Made by a program: the position numbers and the translations under genes. The notes under the pieces were generated by a model, which had not been told where the DNA came from, searched no databases, and worked only from the letters and a program-made list of their open reading frames with translations. A DNA stretch of 64,000 nucleotides from contig JBJLFR010000023.1 of the NCBI GenBank assembly GCA_045565285.1, positions 1 to 64,000 of the forward strand, in the 5' to 3' direction. Shown in pieces: positions 9,900 through 18,937 of the stretch (positions within the stretch are counted from its first letter, which is position 1; each line of letters begins with the position of its first letter). Source of the stretch: CACIIZ01 sp045565285. GTDB lineage: Bacteria; Pseudomonadota; Alphaproteobacteria; Rhodobacterales; Rhodobacteraceae.

Positions 9900-10637
9900 A
9901 TGATTAAATTAAAAAAAATATGGGAATTTTCAAATCCAAATAATTTTTTAAGGGTTGTAAATAAAATCACTCCCTTTTTTACGATTTTAACAGTTATTAC
10001 TTTATCGACTGGAATAACATGGGGTTTGTATTTTACACCTGAAGATTACAGACAAGGATCTTCAGTTAAAATTATTTTCATACATGTACCTACTGCATTT
10101 CTTGCAATCAATATATATTTCATGATGTTTGTAACTTCAATTATTTGGCTAATTAGAAGACACCATGTAAGTTTAATTGCTGCTAAATCAGCAGCTCCTA
10201 TTGGATTTATTATGACGTTATCAGCCATATTGACAGGAGCAATTTGGGGTAAACCAATTTGGGGAACATATTGGGCATGGGATCCAAGACTGACTTCCTT
10301 TTCTATTTTGTTAATGTTTTATCTTGGATATTTATCTATTTGGCAGACAATGAAATTTAATGATAAAATAGGCGACTTATCATCTTGGCTCTGTATTATA
10401 GGCTCTATTTTTGCATTGTTGTCTAGATATGCAGTTTTCTTTTGGGATCAAGGTCTTCACCAAGGAGCATCACTATCTTTAGATAAAAAAGAAAATATTG
10501 ATAATGCTTTTTATTTTCCTCTTATTTTATGTATGGTGGGGTTTGTATTTTTGTTTCTTACTTTGTTGTTAGTCAAAATAAAAACTGAAATACAAAAAAG
10601 GCGTCTAAATATTTTATTAAGTAAGGGTGATTTATAA
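9900..10637 (+). CDS. ccmC: Heme-handling membrane protein CcmC
   Basis: CcmC loads heme onto the chaperone CcmE in the periplasm. The protein has six membrane segments and the tryptophan-rich heme-handling motif WGTYWAWDPRLTS near residue 115, with flanking histidines (IFIHVPTAF and FWDQGLHQGASLS). I chose the ATG at 9900, about 8 nt after a GAG-containing site; a TTG two codons upstream (9894) is possible. The TAA stop overlaps the ATG of ccmD by one base, which indicates translational coupling. No ccmE, ccmF or ccmH lies here. Confidence 0.93.
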   Translation: MIKLKKIWEFSNPNNFLRVVNKITPFFTILTVITLSTGITWGLYFTPEDYRQGSSVKIIFIHVPTAFLAINIYFMMFVTSIIWLIRRHHVSLIAAKSAAPIGFIMTLSAILTGAIWGKPIWGTYWAWDPRLTSFSILLMFYLGYLSIWQTMKFNDKIGDLSSWLCIIGSIFALLSRYAVFFWDQGLHQGASLSLDKKENIDNAFYFPLILCMVGFVFLFLTLLLVKIKTEIQKRRLNILLSKGDL

Positions 10638-10795
10638 TGATAGATTTTGGAAAGTATTCTTTTGAAATTCTAATTTCATATTTGGGAACCTTTTCTCTTA
10701 TATTAATTTTGATTATTACAACTTATTTAGATTCAAAAAGAGTAAAAAAAAATCTTGATAAATTAACAAATGACAACCTCAATGATTCAAAATAA
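10637..10795 (+). CDS. ccmD: Heme exporter small subunit CcmD
   Basis: This 52-aa gene is recognised by position and shape. It starts at the ATG that overlaps the ccmC stop (TAATG) and encodes one membrane helix, roughly residues 11-30, followed by a very charged lysine/asparagine tail (DSKRVKKNLDKL). That is the CcmD layout: a small membrane protein with a basic cytoplasmic tail that helps release holo-CcmE. Its end overlaps the start of ccmG by 26 bp. Sequence conservation in this family is low, so the assignment rests mainly on context. Confidence 0.85.
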   Translation: MIDFGKYSFEILISYLGTFSLILILIITTYLDSKRVKKNLDKLTNDNLNDSK

Positions 10796-11324
10796 AGCCC
10801 ATCTATTTAGAATTCTTCCTTTAATAATATTTTTTTTATTAATACTGTTAGCGTTTATTGCATTACAGAATTATGATAGGGATAATTTACCATCAGTTTT
10901 GGTTGGTAAACCACCCCCACCACTATTTTTGGAAGAATTTGGAAGCTACAAAAAAATAGATGAAACAGACTTAATACCAATTAAACAAAATAAAATTAGA
11001 TTAATTAATTTTTGGGCAAGTTGGTGTCCACCTTGCAGAGCTGAACACCCTCAACTAGAAAAATTATCAAGATCGAAAAATATAGAACTTTTTGGAATAA
11101 ATTATAAAGATAATGAGATTTCAGCACTTAATTTTCTGAATGAATACGGAAATCCTTTCATAAAAATTGGATCTGACAAATCTGGAAGAAATGCAATAGA
11201 GTGGGGGGTTTATGGTGTTCCTGAAACTTTTGTAATTGATCAAAATGGTAATGTGTTATTTCGTCATGCTGGTCCAATAACTAAAGAAATTTTAAAAATT
11301 AAATTTAATAACTTTTTTAATTAG
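10770..11324 (+). CDS. ccmG: Thiol:disulfide interchange protein CcmG/DsbE
   Basis: This 184-aa TlpA-like thioredoxin has an N-terminal membrane anchor (about 12-32) and a periplasmic domain with the active site WCPPC (C86, C89) in FWASWCPPCRAEHP. A YGVPETFVID cis-proline loop follows. It keeps apocytochrome c or CcmH thiols reduced for heme attachment. The start at 10770 overlaps ccmD by 26 bp; an alternative ATG at 10782 would shorten the overlap. The gene ends only 8 bp from the convergent yciB stop, with no room for a typical terminator. Confidence 0.93.
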   Translation: MTTSMIQNKAHLFRILPLIIFFLLILLAFIALQNYDRDNLPSVLVGKPPPPLFLEEFGSYKKIDETDLIPIKQNKIRLINFWASWCPPCRAEHPQLEKLSRSKNIELFGINYKDNEISALNFLNEYGNPFIKIGSDKSGRNAIEWGVYGVPETFVIDQNGNVLFRHAGPITKEILKIKFNNFFN

Positions 11325-11332
11325 AAAAATTA

Positions 11333-11953
11333 TTATTCTGAATCTTTATTTAATTTATTTGAATATTTGCTAAATAAATTAAACTGCAAGGCCATAAATA
11401 AAATCAAAAGTATCGGTAACCCAAAAGTTTTAAAATTGACCCAAAAATCTTGTGAGAAAAATCTCCAAATAATTTCATTTAACAAGGCTATTAAAATAAA
11501 AAAAACTACGAATCTTTTACTCAAAAGTAACCAGCCTTCTTCACTCATTGGAATGGAAGAACCCATTAAAATTTTCAAATAACTTTTTTTCTTTAATAAC
11601 CCATACCCCAAGACTAATGCAAATATTAAATAAATAAGTGTCGGTTTCATTTTGATAAAAATAGGATTATTCAACCAAATTGTTAATCCACCAAATATAA
11701 CAACTAAAATTGCCGTAATTAATGGCATTTTTGCAATTTTTTTAGTTTGAAGCCAGCCAATAAATAAAGCAATTAATATTGTAGGAACAAAAATTTTAGT
11801 AGCAAATATAATCTTAAAAAGATTAGCTGCATCCAAATCATTTACTATATTTTCAGGTATTGGCGCTTTGTAATAACACACAAAAAATATAATTAAAGGA
11901 CCCATTTCTAAAACTAACTTTGAAAATGGTCTTTCTTTATTATTTTCACTCAC
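11333..11953 (-). CDS. yciB: Septation protein A family membrane protein YciB/IspZ
   Basis: This 206-aa protein matches the YciB (IspZ) family. It opens with LVLEMGPLIIFFVCYY and continues with LFIGWLQTKKIAKMP, LTIWLNNPIFIKMKPTLIY and FRFFSQDFWVNFKTFG-like segments. It has about five or six membrane helices. YciB is an inner-membrane protein linked to cell envelope synthesis and septation. The start is GTG at 11953. It lies downstream of ftsY on the same strand, an order seen in many alphaproteobacteria near the ccm genes. Confidence 0.9.
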   Translation of the reverse strand: MSENNKERPFSKLVLEMGPLIIFFVCYYKAPIPENIVNDLDAANLFKIIFATKIFVPTILIALFIGWLQTKKIAKMPLITAILVVIFGGLTIWLNNPIFIKMKPTLIYLIFALVLGYGLLKKKSYLKILMGSSIPMSEEGWLLLSKRFVVFFILIALLNEIIWRFFSQDFWVNFKTFGLPILLILFMALQFNLFSKYSNKLNKDSE

Positions 11954-12016
11954 TATCCATATCTCCTTTATAAAATCATATTATTTATTATTTTGAATAG
12001 ATAAATTGTTGAATTA

Positions 12017-13213
12017 TTATATAGTAGAATTATCCAAACCAACAATAACTCTTGAAAAGAGTTTAGGATCAAAAATTTCTAAATCATCAATTTTTTCTCC
12101 TAAACCAATCCTATATATGGGTAAATTAAACTTATTGGTTACAGCAACTAAAACACCACCTCTTGCAGTTCCATCCAATTTTGTCATAATTATTCCCGTT
12201 AAACCTGCAGATTGTAAAAATGTTTCCACTTGCGAATTAACGTTTTGACCAGAAGTAGCGTCTAAAACTATAATACAGTTGTGAGGGGCAGATGGATCTT
12301 GTTTCTTTATAACTCTTATTATTTTTTCCAATTCTTGCATTAAATCAATCTTATTTTGAAGTCTTCCAGCTGTATCAATTAAAAGAAGGTCATAATCTTC
12401 TTTTTTAGCTTCTTCTATTGCTTTATAAACAACTGAAGCAGGATCACTTTTTTCTTCGCCCTTGATCATAGGTATCCCAGAACGATCACTCCAAATTGAG
12501 AGTTGGTCAACAGCCGCTGCTCTAAATGTATCAGCAGCTGCAAGAATTACTTTTTTTCCATTTTCTTTTTCTTGCTTTGCAATTTTTCCAATAGTTGTAG
12601 TTTTTCCTGAACCATTAACTCCTACAAAAAGCCAAATGTTTAACTGACCCTCTTTAATTTTAGGAATAGTTTTTGAAATATTCATTATTTCATAAATTTC
12701 ATCACTAATTAATTGTTTTAATTGGGTAATATTTAATTCTTTTGAAAAATTTTCTTTTTTTATTTTTTCAACGATAAATGAAGAAGTAGATACTCCAATA
12801 TCTGATGAAATTAAGAGATCTTCAATTTCATTTAACATATTATTATCTAGTTTTCTTTTTTTGGTAACCTTCTCTACAGTTTTTAGAATTTTACTAAACA
12901 AACCAGTTTTTTTACTTAATGTAGTTTTTTGTTTTTGCTCAAAAGTTTCATGAGGCTTTTTATTTTTATCATTAATAGATTTCTGATTTTTAAAACTATC
13001 AATTGTTATTCTATTTTCTTCATCTCCTTTTTGTGTTGTTATTTTCTCCTTATCAAAATTATCATTTTTATTTTCTGATAAATTTTTATCTAGAATATTT
13101 TGTTTTTCACCTACATTTTCATCTTTTTGTTTATCAATAATCCCTTCTAATCCATCTCTTATTTTTGAAGAGGTAGAAAATAACTTTTCCTTTAATTTCC
13201 CAAAAAATTTCAT
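12017..13213 (-). CDS. ftsY: Signal recognition particle receptor FtsY
   Basis: This 398-aa SRP GTPase docks ribosome-SRP complexes at the membrane. The N-terminal ~110 residues are a highly charged, lysine- and glutamate-rich A region. The NG domain follows, with the P-loop GVNGSGKTTTIGKIA, DTFRAAAVDQL, DTAGRLQNK and TKLDGTARGG. The IYRIGLGEKIDDLEIFD C-terminus is typical. yciB follows 63 bp downstream; xseA lies upstream on the same strand. The start is ATG at 13213. Confidence 0.97.
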   Translation of the reverse strand: MKFFGKLKEKLFSTSSKIRDGLEGIIDKQKDENVGEKQNILDKNLSENKNDNFDKEKITTQKGDEENRITIDSFKNQKSINDKNKKPHETFEQKQKTTLSKKTGLFSKILKTVEKVTKKRKLDNNMLNEIEDLLISSDIGVSTSSFIVEKIKKENFSKELNITQLKQLISDEIYEIMNISKTIPKIKEGQLNIWLFVGVNGSGKTTTIGKIAKQEKENGKKVILAAADTFRAAAVDQLSIWSDRSGIPMIKGEEKSDPASVVYKAIEEAKKEDYDLLLIDTAGRLQNKIDLMQELEKIIRVIKKQDPSAPHNCIIVLDATSGQNVNSQVETFLQSAGLTGIIMTKLDGTARGGVLVAVTNKFNLPIYRIGLGEKIDDLEIFDPKLFSRVIVGLDNSTI

Positions 13214-13279
13214 TCAGTTTCCTATTTCCTAATTTTTAAAAATATTAGATTTTCGGGTTAAAATTAAAAATTTTAAATT

Positions 13280-14635
13280 TTAATCAATAATTTTTATTTT
13301 TACATCAAGCATATCATCATTAAATTCAATCTTTAATTCTTGAGCTTTAATAGCAGAGGTTTTATTTGTAACCAAATTCATTTTTTTGTCCCTTACAATT
13401 GAATAACCTCTTGCTAGTGTTCTTCTATAGCTTAATGTTTTATGCATTTGACACAGATTTGCTAAGTCATTTTTTTTTCTAGCTAAAGCATTAGTAACAA
13501 AATGTTTTATGGTTTTATCTATCTCAACTAAATTATCCTTTCTAACCAAAATATCTTTTAAGAAGTTTTTTTTATCAATATTTGATAAATTTAACCTCAA
13601 TAAATTTTCTCTTTTCTTTTGTAAATAACTAATAAGTATATTAGGAAATTTTATCATCAATATATCATATCTCTGGTTAAAATCAGAGAGTATATATATT
13701 ACATTATTTATCTTATTTTCAATGGAAGAAAGTTCAGATTTTGTCCTATCAAATCTTAGATTGATATAACGAGCAAGTCTTTGGCCAATATTATTGATCT
13801 TTTCTAATAATTGTTTTTTTTCAGGAACTGCCATTTCAGCTGCTGCAGTTGGCGTAGGAGCTCTTTTATCAGCTACATAATCAATTAGTGTAGTATCAGT
13901 TTCATGGCCTATAGCTGAAATTATTGGAATTTCACTTTCCGCTACAGCTCTAATAACTATTTCTTCATTAAATCCCCATAAATCTTCTAAAGAACCTCCT
14001 CCTCTAGCAACAATTAATAAATCTGGTTTTTTATTCTGATGCTGGAACTCAATAGAATTAAATCCAATGATTGCTTCGGCTACTCTCTCTGCACTTTCTT
14101 TACCTTGAACAGCTGCAGACCATAATATTACTTTTCTTGGCATACGTTCCCTTAATCGATGTAGAATATCATGAAATACTGCACCACTCTCTGATGTTAT
14201 AACACCTATTACCTCAGGCAAAAATGGTATAGGTTTTTTTTTAAGTGGATCAAATAAACCTTCTTTCAAAAATTCTTCTTTTCTCTTTTGAAATAATGCC
14301 ATTAAAGCGCCTGAGCCTGATGGAAAAACATCATGGACAATTAGTTGATATTTGCTTTGACCTGAAAATGTGGTTATTTTTCCTAAGGCAATAATTTCAG
14401 ATCCCTCTTCTAAAAACTCGCTTTTTTCTTTTAAAGTATTACGCCAAACAATACAGGATAAGTTAGAACGATCATCTTTCATTTCAAAATAAATATGCCC
14501 AGATGATGGCTTTGATATCCTTCCTAATTCACCTCGAACCTTTACTAGTGTAAATTCGCTCTCAATATATCTTTTAATAGATAAAGAGATTTCTGATACA
14601 GAAAACTCTTTTAAATTTGTTAAATTATTTCCCAA
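13280..14635 (-). CDS. xseA: Exodeoxyribonuclease VII large subunit
   Basis: This 451-aa protein matches XseA. It has an N-terminal OB fold (SEISLSIKRYIE, VRGELGRISKPSSGHIYFEMKD), the catalytic domain (VIGVITSESGAVFHDILHRLRERMP and RGGGSLEDLWGFNEE), GHETDTTLIDYVADKRAPTPTAAAE, and a long C-terminal coiled coil from about 270 onward. The complex degrades single-stranded DNA. The start is TTG at 14635. The small subunit xseB is not in the window. Confidence 0.96.
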   Translation of the reverse strand: MGNNLTNLKEFSVSEISLSIKRYIESEFTLVKVRGELGRISKPSSGHIYFEMKDDRSNLSCIVWRNTLKEKSEFLEEGSEIIALGKITTFSGQSKYQLIVHDVFPSGSGALMALFQKRKEEFLKEGLFDPLKKKPIPFLPEVIGVITSESGAVFHDILHRLRERMPRKVILWSAAVQGKESAERVAEAIIGFNSIEFQHQNKKPDLLIVARGGGSLEDLWGFNEEIVIRAVAESEIPIISAIGHETDTTLIDYVADKRAPTPTAAAEMAVPEKKQLLEKINNIGQRLARYINLRFDRTKSELSSIENKINNVIYILSDFNQRYDILMIKFPNILISYLQKKRENLLRLNLSNIDKKNFLKDILVRKDNLVEIDKTIKHFVTNALARKKNDLANLCQMHKTLSYRRTLARGYSIVRDKKMNLVTNKTSAIKAQELKIEFNDDMLDVKIKIID

Positions 14636-14715
14636 TTTTTATTTTCCATAATATTTAGTAATTATATGTTAACTAATTAATTTGATTCTATTAATAAAAA
14701 TTTAACGGGTTTAAA

Positions 14716-15972
14716 TTGAAAATACTTATTGTTGGTGGTGGTGGACGGGAACATTCTCTAGTGTGGGCATTCTCACAAAATCCTAAATGTGAAGAAATTC
14801 ATTGTATCCCAGGTAATGCCGGAATAAAAGAAATGGCCATCTGTAAAGATGTAAATATTCTAAATAATATAGAAATATTATCATACTGCAAATCAAATCA
14901 AATAGATTTTGTTGTAGTTGGATCCGAAACGCCATTGGCAAACGGACTAATAAATGTTCTTATTCAAAATAATATACTTAGCTTTGGTCCAACCAAAGAA
15001 GCTGCATTTTTAGAATCATCAAAGAAATTCACAAAATCAATATGCGATATCAGGAATATACCTACTGCAAATTATGTTTTAGCAAGTTCAAAAGAAGAAG
15101 CATTAATTTTCATTGAAAAATTTACACCTCCATTTGTAATAAAACTTGACGGACTTGCAGCTGGTAAGGGAGTATTTATATCAAAAAATAAAAGTGAGAC
15201 AATTAAGACAATAAACCATATCTATAATAGTCAAAATAAAAAAATCACAATATTAATTGAAGAATTTCTTGAAGGAACAGAAGCTAGTTTATTTGTAGTA
15301 AGTAATGGTAAAAAATATAAATTATTAGGAAGTGCTCAAGATTATAAAAAAATATACGATAAAGATCTTGGACCTAATACAGGCGGTATGGGTGCTTTTT
15401 CTCCTGCTTTAAATATTTCTCCAGAGACAGAGAAAGAAGTTTTAGATAAAATTGTAAGTCCAACTTTAGAAGAAATGAATAAACGGGGAACACCCTTTTG
15501 TGGTATTCTGTATACTGGCTTAATGATTACTAAAGAAGGACCCAAGCTTATTGAATATAATGTGAGATTGGGGGACCCAGAGTGCCAAGTTATTGCTATA
15601 AGACTAGGGGCACAATTATTAGATGCATTTATATATTGTGCTCAAAATGACTTTAATAAAATTAAGATTAACTATGCAAAAGATTTTGCTGTTACAGTTA
15701 TAATGGCTTCAGGTGGATATCCTGAAGATTATAAAACTGGTTTTATAATTGAGGGTATCAAGGAGTTAAATAATTTAAAAGGGTCTGAGATATTTCATTC
15801 TGGCACTAAATATTTGAATGATAGCCTTGTTACAAATGGAGGAAGAGTTTTGAGTATAACTTCAAGATCTTCAACACTATTCAAGGCAAGAAAAAAAGTA
15901 TACGAAATAGTTGATAAAATAAAGTGGAAACATGAATTTCACAGACTAGATATAGCTGAAAAAAAGCCCTAA
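14716..15972 (+). CDS. purD: Phosphoribosylamine-glycine ligase (GARS)
   Basis: This 418-aa ATP-grasp enzyme makes glycinamide ribonucleotide from phosphoribosylamine, glycine and ATP, the second step of purine synthesis. It opens with KILIVGGGGREHSLVWA and carries PFVIKLDGLAAGKGVFI, GPNTGGMGAFSPA and EYNVRLGDPECQ. The start is TTG at 14716, the only start that preserves the canonical N-terminus. It is transcribed divergently from xseA with an 80-bp gap. Its stop lies 14 bp from the convergent ferredoxin stop. Confidence 0.97.
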   Translation: MKILIVGGGGREHSLVWAFSQNPKCEEIHCIPGNAGIKEMAICKDVNILNNIEILSYCKSNQIDFVVVGSETPLANGLINVLIQNNILSFGPTKEAAFLESSKKFTKSICDIRNIPTANYVLASSKEEALIFIEKFTPPFVIKLDGLAAGKGVFISKNKSETIKTINHIYNSQNKKITILIEEFLEGTEASLFVVSNGKKYKLLGSAQDYKKIYDKDLGPNTGGMGAFSPALNISPETEKEVLDKIVSPTLEEMNKRGTPFCGILYTGLMITKEGPKLIEYNVRLGDPECQVIAIRLGAQLLDAFIYCAQNDFNKIKINYAKDFAVTVIMASGGYPEDYKTGFIIEGIKELNNLKGSEIFHSGTKYLNDSLVTNGGRVLSITSRSSTLFKARKKVYEIVDKIKWKHEFHRLDIAEKKP

Positions 15973-15986
15973 ATTAGGAAATATAT

Positions 15987-16310
15987 TTAAATTTGCTTTT
16001 CAGGCATTTTTACAATTAGTCCATCAAGTTTGTCAGTAACTTCTAATTGGCAAGTTAATCTAGAAAAATTTTCATCTGGTTCATATGCAAAGTCTAACAT
16101 ATCCCTTTCTATATCATCAATAGGAGGTAATTTATTTACCCATTCTTTATCAACATAAACATGGCAAGTAGAACAAGCACATGCACCACCACAATCAGCT
16201 TCAATACCAGGAATATTATTATCTCTAGCACCTTCCATGACCGTAAGACCAATCGGTACATCAATAGTATGCTTATTTCCATCAAAAGTAATATATGTAA
16301 TTTTTGGCAT
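15987..16310 (-). CDS. [2Fe-2S] ferredoxin, adrenodoxin-type
   Basis: This 107-aa ferredoxin has cluster ligands C40-x5-C46-x2-C49 in ADCGGACACSTCH and C87 in SRLTCQLEV, the vertebrate/Isc-type adrenodoxin pattern. C44 is an extra cysteine inside the loop. Such alphaproteobacterial ferredoxins serve Fe-S cluster assembly or P450-type electron transfer; no isc genes are nearby to decide. I chose the ATG at 16310, preceded by GAG, over the TTG one codon upstream. Confidence 0.92.
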   Translation of the reverse strand: MPKITYITFDGNKHTIDVPIGLTVMEGARDNNIPGIEADCGGACACSTCHVYVDKEWVNKLPPIDDIERDMLDFAYEPDENFSRLTCQLEVTDKLDGLIVKMPEKQI

Positions 16311-16380
16311 CAATATCTCATAGTCTAAAATTAAAAAAAAAATTTATAAATTTTTAGATTAAAACAATCATATATTAGAA

Positions 16381-17856
16381 TTATTCAATGGGTATAGCAA
16401 TAAACCTTACATTTAAACCTCTTTTTATAAGAAAAAGCATTGATGACTTTTCCCTCTTTTTAGCATCCTCGATCAAATTTAATATTTCATTTGATGTTGT
16501 AATGTCAACTTGATCAACTTTTTGTATGATGTCTCCTACCTTTATACCTCTTTCAGCAGCAGGTGAGTTATCATTTAAGCCAACAATTATAACGCCAAAA
16601 GTATCCTCAGGCAAATCAAACCGTTTTCTGATTTCATCATTTAATTCAGTAAAACTCATACCACTATACTCATTAATTTTGTTAGTACTATTTTGACTTT
16701 TTTTATCTGCAAGTTGTACCGTTTCAAGTCTTCCTAATTTGACAATAATAGTTATTTTAATACCATCTCTCCAAATCAAAACTTCTGCATCTTTACCTAC
16801 ATCACTATCTCCAACAACTTTAACCAGCGAACTACTATCATTAATAATAAACCCGTCAAATTCTATAATTACATCACCTGATTTAATACCTGCATCCTTG
16901 GCGGGACCATCGGGCACATCTGTAACAAGGGCACCATCAATATTTTCTAAACCCAAAGCTTCAGCAACTTCTGAATTAAGGTTTTGAATTCTAACTCCTA
17001 ACCAACCTCGACGTGTTTCACCAAAATCTCGTAATTGATCTACAACTTTGTTGACAACTACTGATGACATAGAAAATCCAATTCCTATAGAACCACCATT
17101 AGGCGAAAGTATAGCAGTATTGACACCTATAACTTCACCATTAGTATTAAATAAGGGTCCACCTGAATTACCTCTATTAATTGCAGCATCTGTTTGAATA
17201 AAATCGTCGTAAGGTCCTTGTAAATCTCTTCCTCTAGCTGAAATAATTCCAGCAGAAACTGAAAAACCTTGGCCTAAAGGGTTACCAATTGCCAAAACCC
17301 AATCACCAACTCTAGCCTGATCACTATTACCGAATTTAACAAACGGTAATTCCAAGTTACTTTCTACTTTTAGAAGAGCTATGTCAGTTTTGGGATCTGT
17401 ACCAAGAACTTTGGCCTCCAAAATTTCACCATCCAGCATTTCTATTTTTATTTCATCTGCATTTTCTATCACATGGTTGTTTGTTACTAATAGCCCATCA
17501 GAAGATATTATAAAACCAGAACCCAAAGCAGTACCTCTTCTTTGTCGTTTAGGTTGCTGGTCACCAGGTTGTCTCTCCATAAAATCCCTAAAAAAATCTT
17601 CAAAAGGTGATCCCCTTGGCACCGTAGGATTGAACTGTTCTCTTTCTGGCAGTACCGCAGTTGTAGTAATATTTACAACTGCAGGACTTAATTTTTCAAC
17701 TAAATCTGCAAAACTATTAGGTAATTCAATTGCTCGTACTTGCACACAATTAAGTAAAAAAATTATGACAAATAAAAATATACTATTATTAAATTTGTAC
17801 AAATTTACTATATTTATACCAAAATAAACATTACTAAAAGGAACTAATTTAATCAT
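16381..17856 (-). CDS. degP: Periplasmic serine protease DegP/HtrA
   Basis: This Do-family protease of 491 aa has a long N-terminal signal region (hydrophobic about 23-40), the trypsin-like domain with H128 (NNHVI), D158 (KTDIALLKV) and S231 (NRGNSGGPLF), and two PDZ domains (around 300-370 and 420-480). It degrades or refolds damaged envelope proteins. I chose the ATG at 17856, which has GGAG 7 nt upstream; a TTG at 17871 is the longer alternative. It is the last gene of hflK-hflC-DUF2065-degP, a standard alphaproteobacterial membrane quality-control operon. Confidence 0.95.
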   Translation of the reverse strand: MIKLVPFSNVYFGINIVNLYKFNNSIFLFVIIFLLNCVQVRAIELPNSFADLVEKLSPAVVNITTTAVLPEREQFNPTVPRGSPFEDFFRDFMERQPGDQQPKRQRRGTALGSGFIISSDGLLVTNNHVIENADEIKIEMLDGEILEAKVLGTDPKTDIALLKVESNLELPFVKFGNSDQARVGDWVLAIGNPLGQGFSVSAGIISARGRDLQGPYDDFIQTDAAINRGNSGGPLFNTNGEVIGVNTAILSPNGGSIGIGFSMSSVVVNKVVDQLRDFGETRRGWLGVRIQNLNSEVAEALGLENIDGALVTDVPDGPAKDAGIKSGDVIIEFDGFIINDSSSLVKVVGDSDVGKDAEVLIWRDGIKITIIVKLGRLETVQLADKKSQNSTNKINEYSGMSFTELNDEIRKRFDLPEDTFGVIIVGLNDNSPAAERGIKVGDIIQKVDQVDITTSNEILNLIEDAKKREKSSMLFLIKRGLNVRFIAIPIE

Positions 17857-17882
17857 CCAAATGCTCCACAAAATTTAAATTT

Positions 17883-18068
17883 TTATATTCCAGAAATCAT
17901 TAAAATCGAAACACCAACAGCCATAATAATAAGACCGACTCTAGACAACTGCGAGTTTGAAAACTTTGATAGCATTTCAAGTACTTTAGGTATTCTACCA
18001 GGAGCTACTGCTAAAAAAAAACCTTCAAATACTGCTACAGATCCTAGAGCAAAGAGAAGCTTTTCCAT
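17883..18068 (-). CDS. DUF2065 small membrane protein
   Basis: This 61-aa protein has two membrane helices, at about residues 3-22 and 42-60. The first reads FALGSVAVFEGFFLAVAPGRIPK and the second GLIIMAVGVSILMISGI (each a single stretch in the protein). That is the DUF2065 (YjeT) pattern. The family is regularly found beside hflC, and its start overlaps the hflC stop by one base, so it is translationally coupled. Its function is not established; location suggests a role with the HflKC complex. Confidence 0.88.
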   Translation of the reverse strand: MEKLLFALGSVAVFEGFFLAVAPGRIPKVLEMLSKFSNSQLSRVGLIIMAVGVSILMISGI

Positions 18069-18937
18069 TATTTAGAACCACTTTCTTTGATATAATCAAA
18101 AAATTCTGAATCAGGATTTAAAACTATGGTAGTATTCTTTCCTGTCATTGATCCTTCATAGGCTTTTAAAGACCTTACAAACGCATAAAATTCAGGATCT
18201 CTTCCAAAAGCATCAGCTAAGAGACGAGTAGTTTCCGCATCTGCTTCACCTCTAATAATTTCAGAGTCTCTACTGGCTTCTGAGACTATTTCCATAGCCT
18301 TTCTATCTGCAAGCGCTCTAACTCTTTGTGCAGCTTCTCGACCCCTTGCTCTTTCATCAGCAGCCATTCTTTCTCTTTCAGCCTGCATCCTTTGAAATGT
18401 AGCAGCTAAATTTTGAGTTGGAAGATCAGCTCTTTTTATTCTAACATCAACTATCTCAACTCCTAAACCTCCTGCCTCAGTTATAGCCGCATCTCGTATT
18501 CTTGTCATTAATCCTACCCTATCAGCAGAAGTAACTGCATTAGAAGTAACAGAACCTAAGACTTCTCTTAAAGCAGCATTTAAAATTCTTTCTAATCTTA
18601 CTTCAGCAGATGCAGTTCCTCCTGTTCCTACTGCTTTTCTAAACATTACGACATCAACAATTCTGTATCTAGCAAAAGCATCTACTACTAACCTCCTACC
18701 ATCTAGTGGAGTTACTTCTAACGGCATTGTATCTAAAGATAAAATCCTATCATCATATCTAACAACATTTTGAATTAAAGGAATTTTAAATTTAATCCCA
18801 GGATCAGTTTTAACACTTTTAACTTGACCAAACTGAAGTACTAGTGCTTTTTCTCTTTCATCAACTACAAATACAGACGAAGTAATCCCTATAAATGCAA
18901 GAACAAGAAATATTATTAATATGAAAGATTTATTCAT
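18068..18937 (-). CDS. hflC: HflC, membrane protease modulator
   Basis: This 289-aa SPFH/prohibitin-type protein has one N-terminal membrane helix (about 5-24), the SPFH domain with FVVDEREKALVLQFGQV, and a coiled-coil C-terminal half rich in ERMAADERARGREAAQRV. With HflK it forms a membrane assembly that regulates FtsH. The start codon overlaps the hflK stop (TAATG), and its stop overlaps DUF2065, so translation is coupled on both sides. Confidence 0.96.
   Translation of the reverse strand: MNKSFILIIFLVLAFIGITSSVFVVDEREKALVLQFGQVKSVKTDPGIKFKIPLIQNVVRYDDRILSLDTMPLEVTPLDGRRLVVDAFARYRIVDVVMFRKAVGTGGTASAEVRLERILNAALREVLGSVTSNAVTSADRVGLMTRIRDAAITEAGGLGVEIVDVRIKRADLPTQNLAATFQRMQAERERMAADERARGREAAQRVRALADRKAMEIVSEASRDSEIIRGEADAETTRLLADAFGRDPEFYAFVRSLKAYEGSMTGKNTTIVLNPDSEFFDYIKESGSK

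Noticed and set aside
16321..16380. AT-only palindrome AAAAATTTATAAATTTTT followed by a T run after degP
   Set aside because: It could form a weak terminator hairpin, but with no G-C pairs the stem would be unstable, and similar runs are frequent in this DNA.
17381..17827. Long open frame (148 codons) on the plus strand opposite degP
   Set aside because: It lies wholly opposite a clearly conserved protease gene, its translation is serine- and leucine-rich shadow sequence with no family resemblance, and it has no ribosome site.
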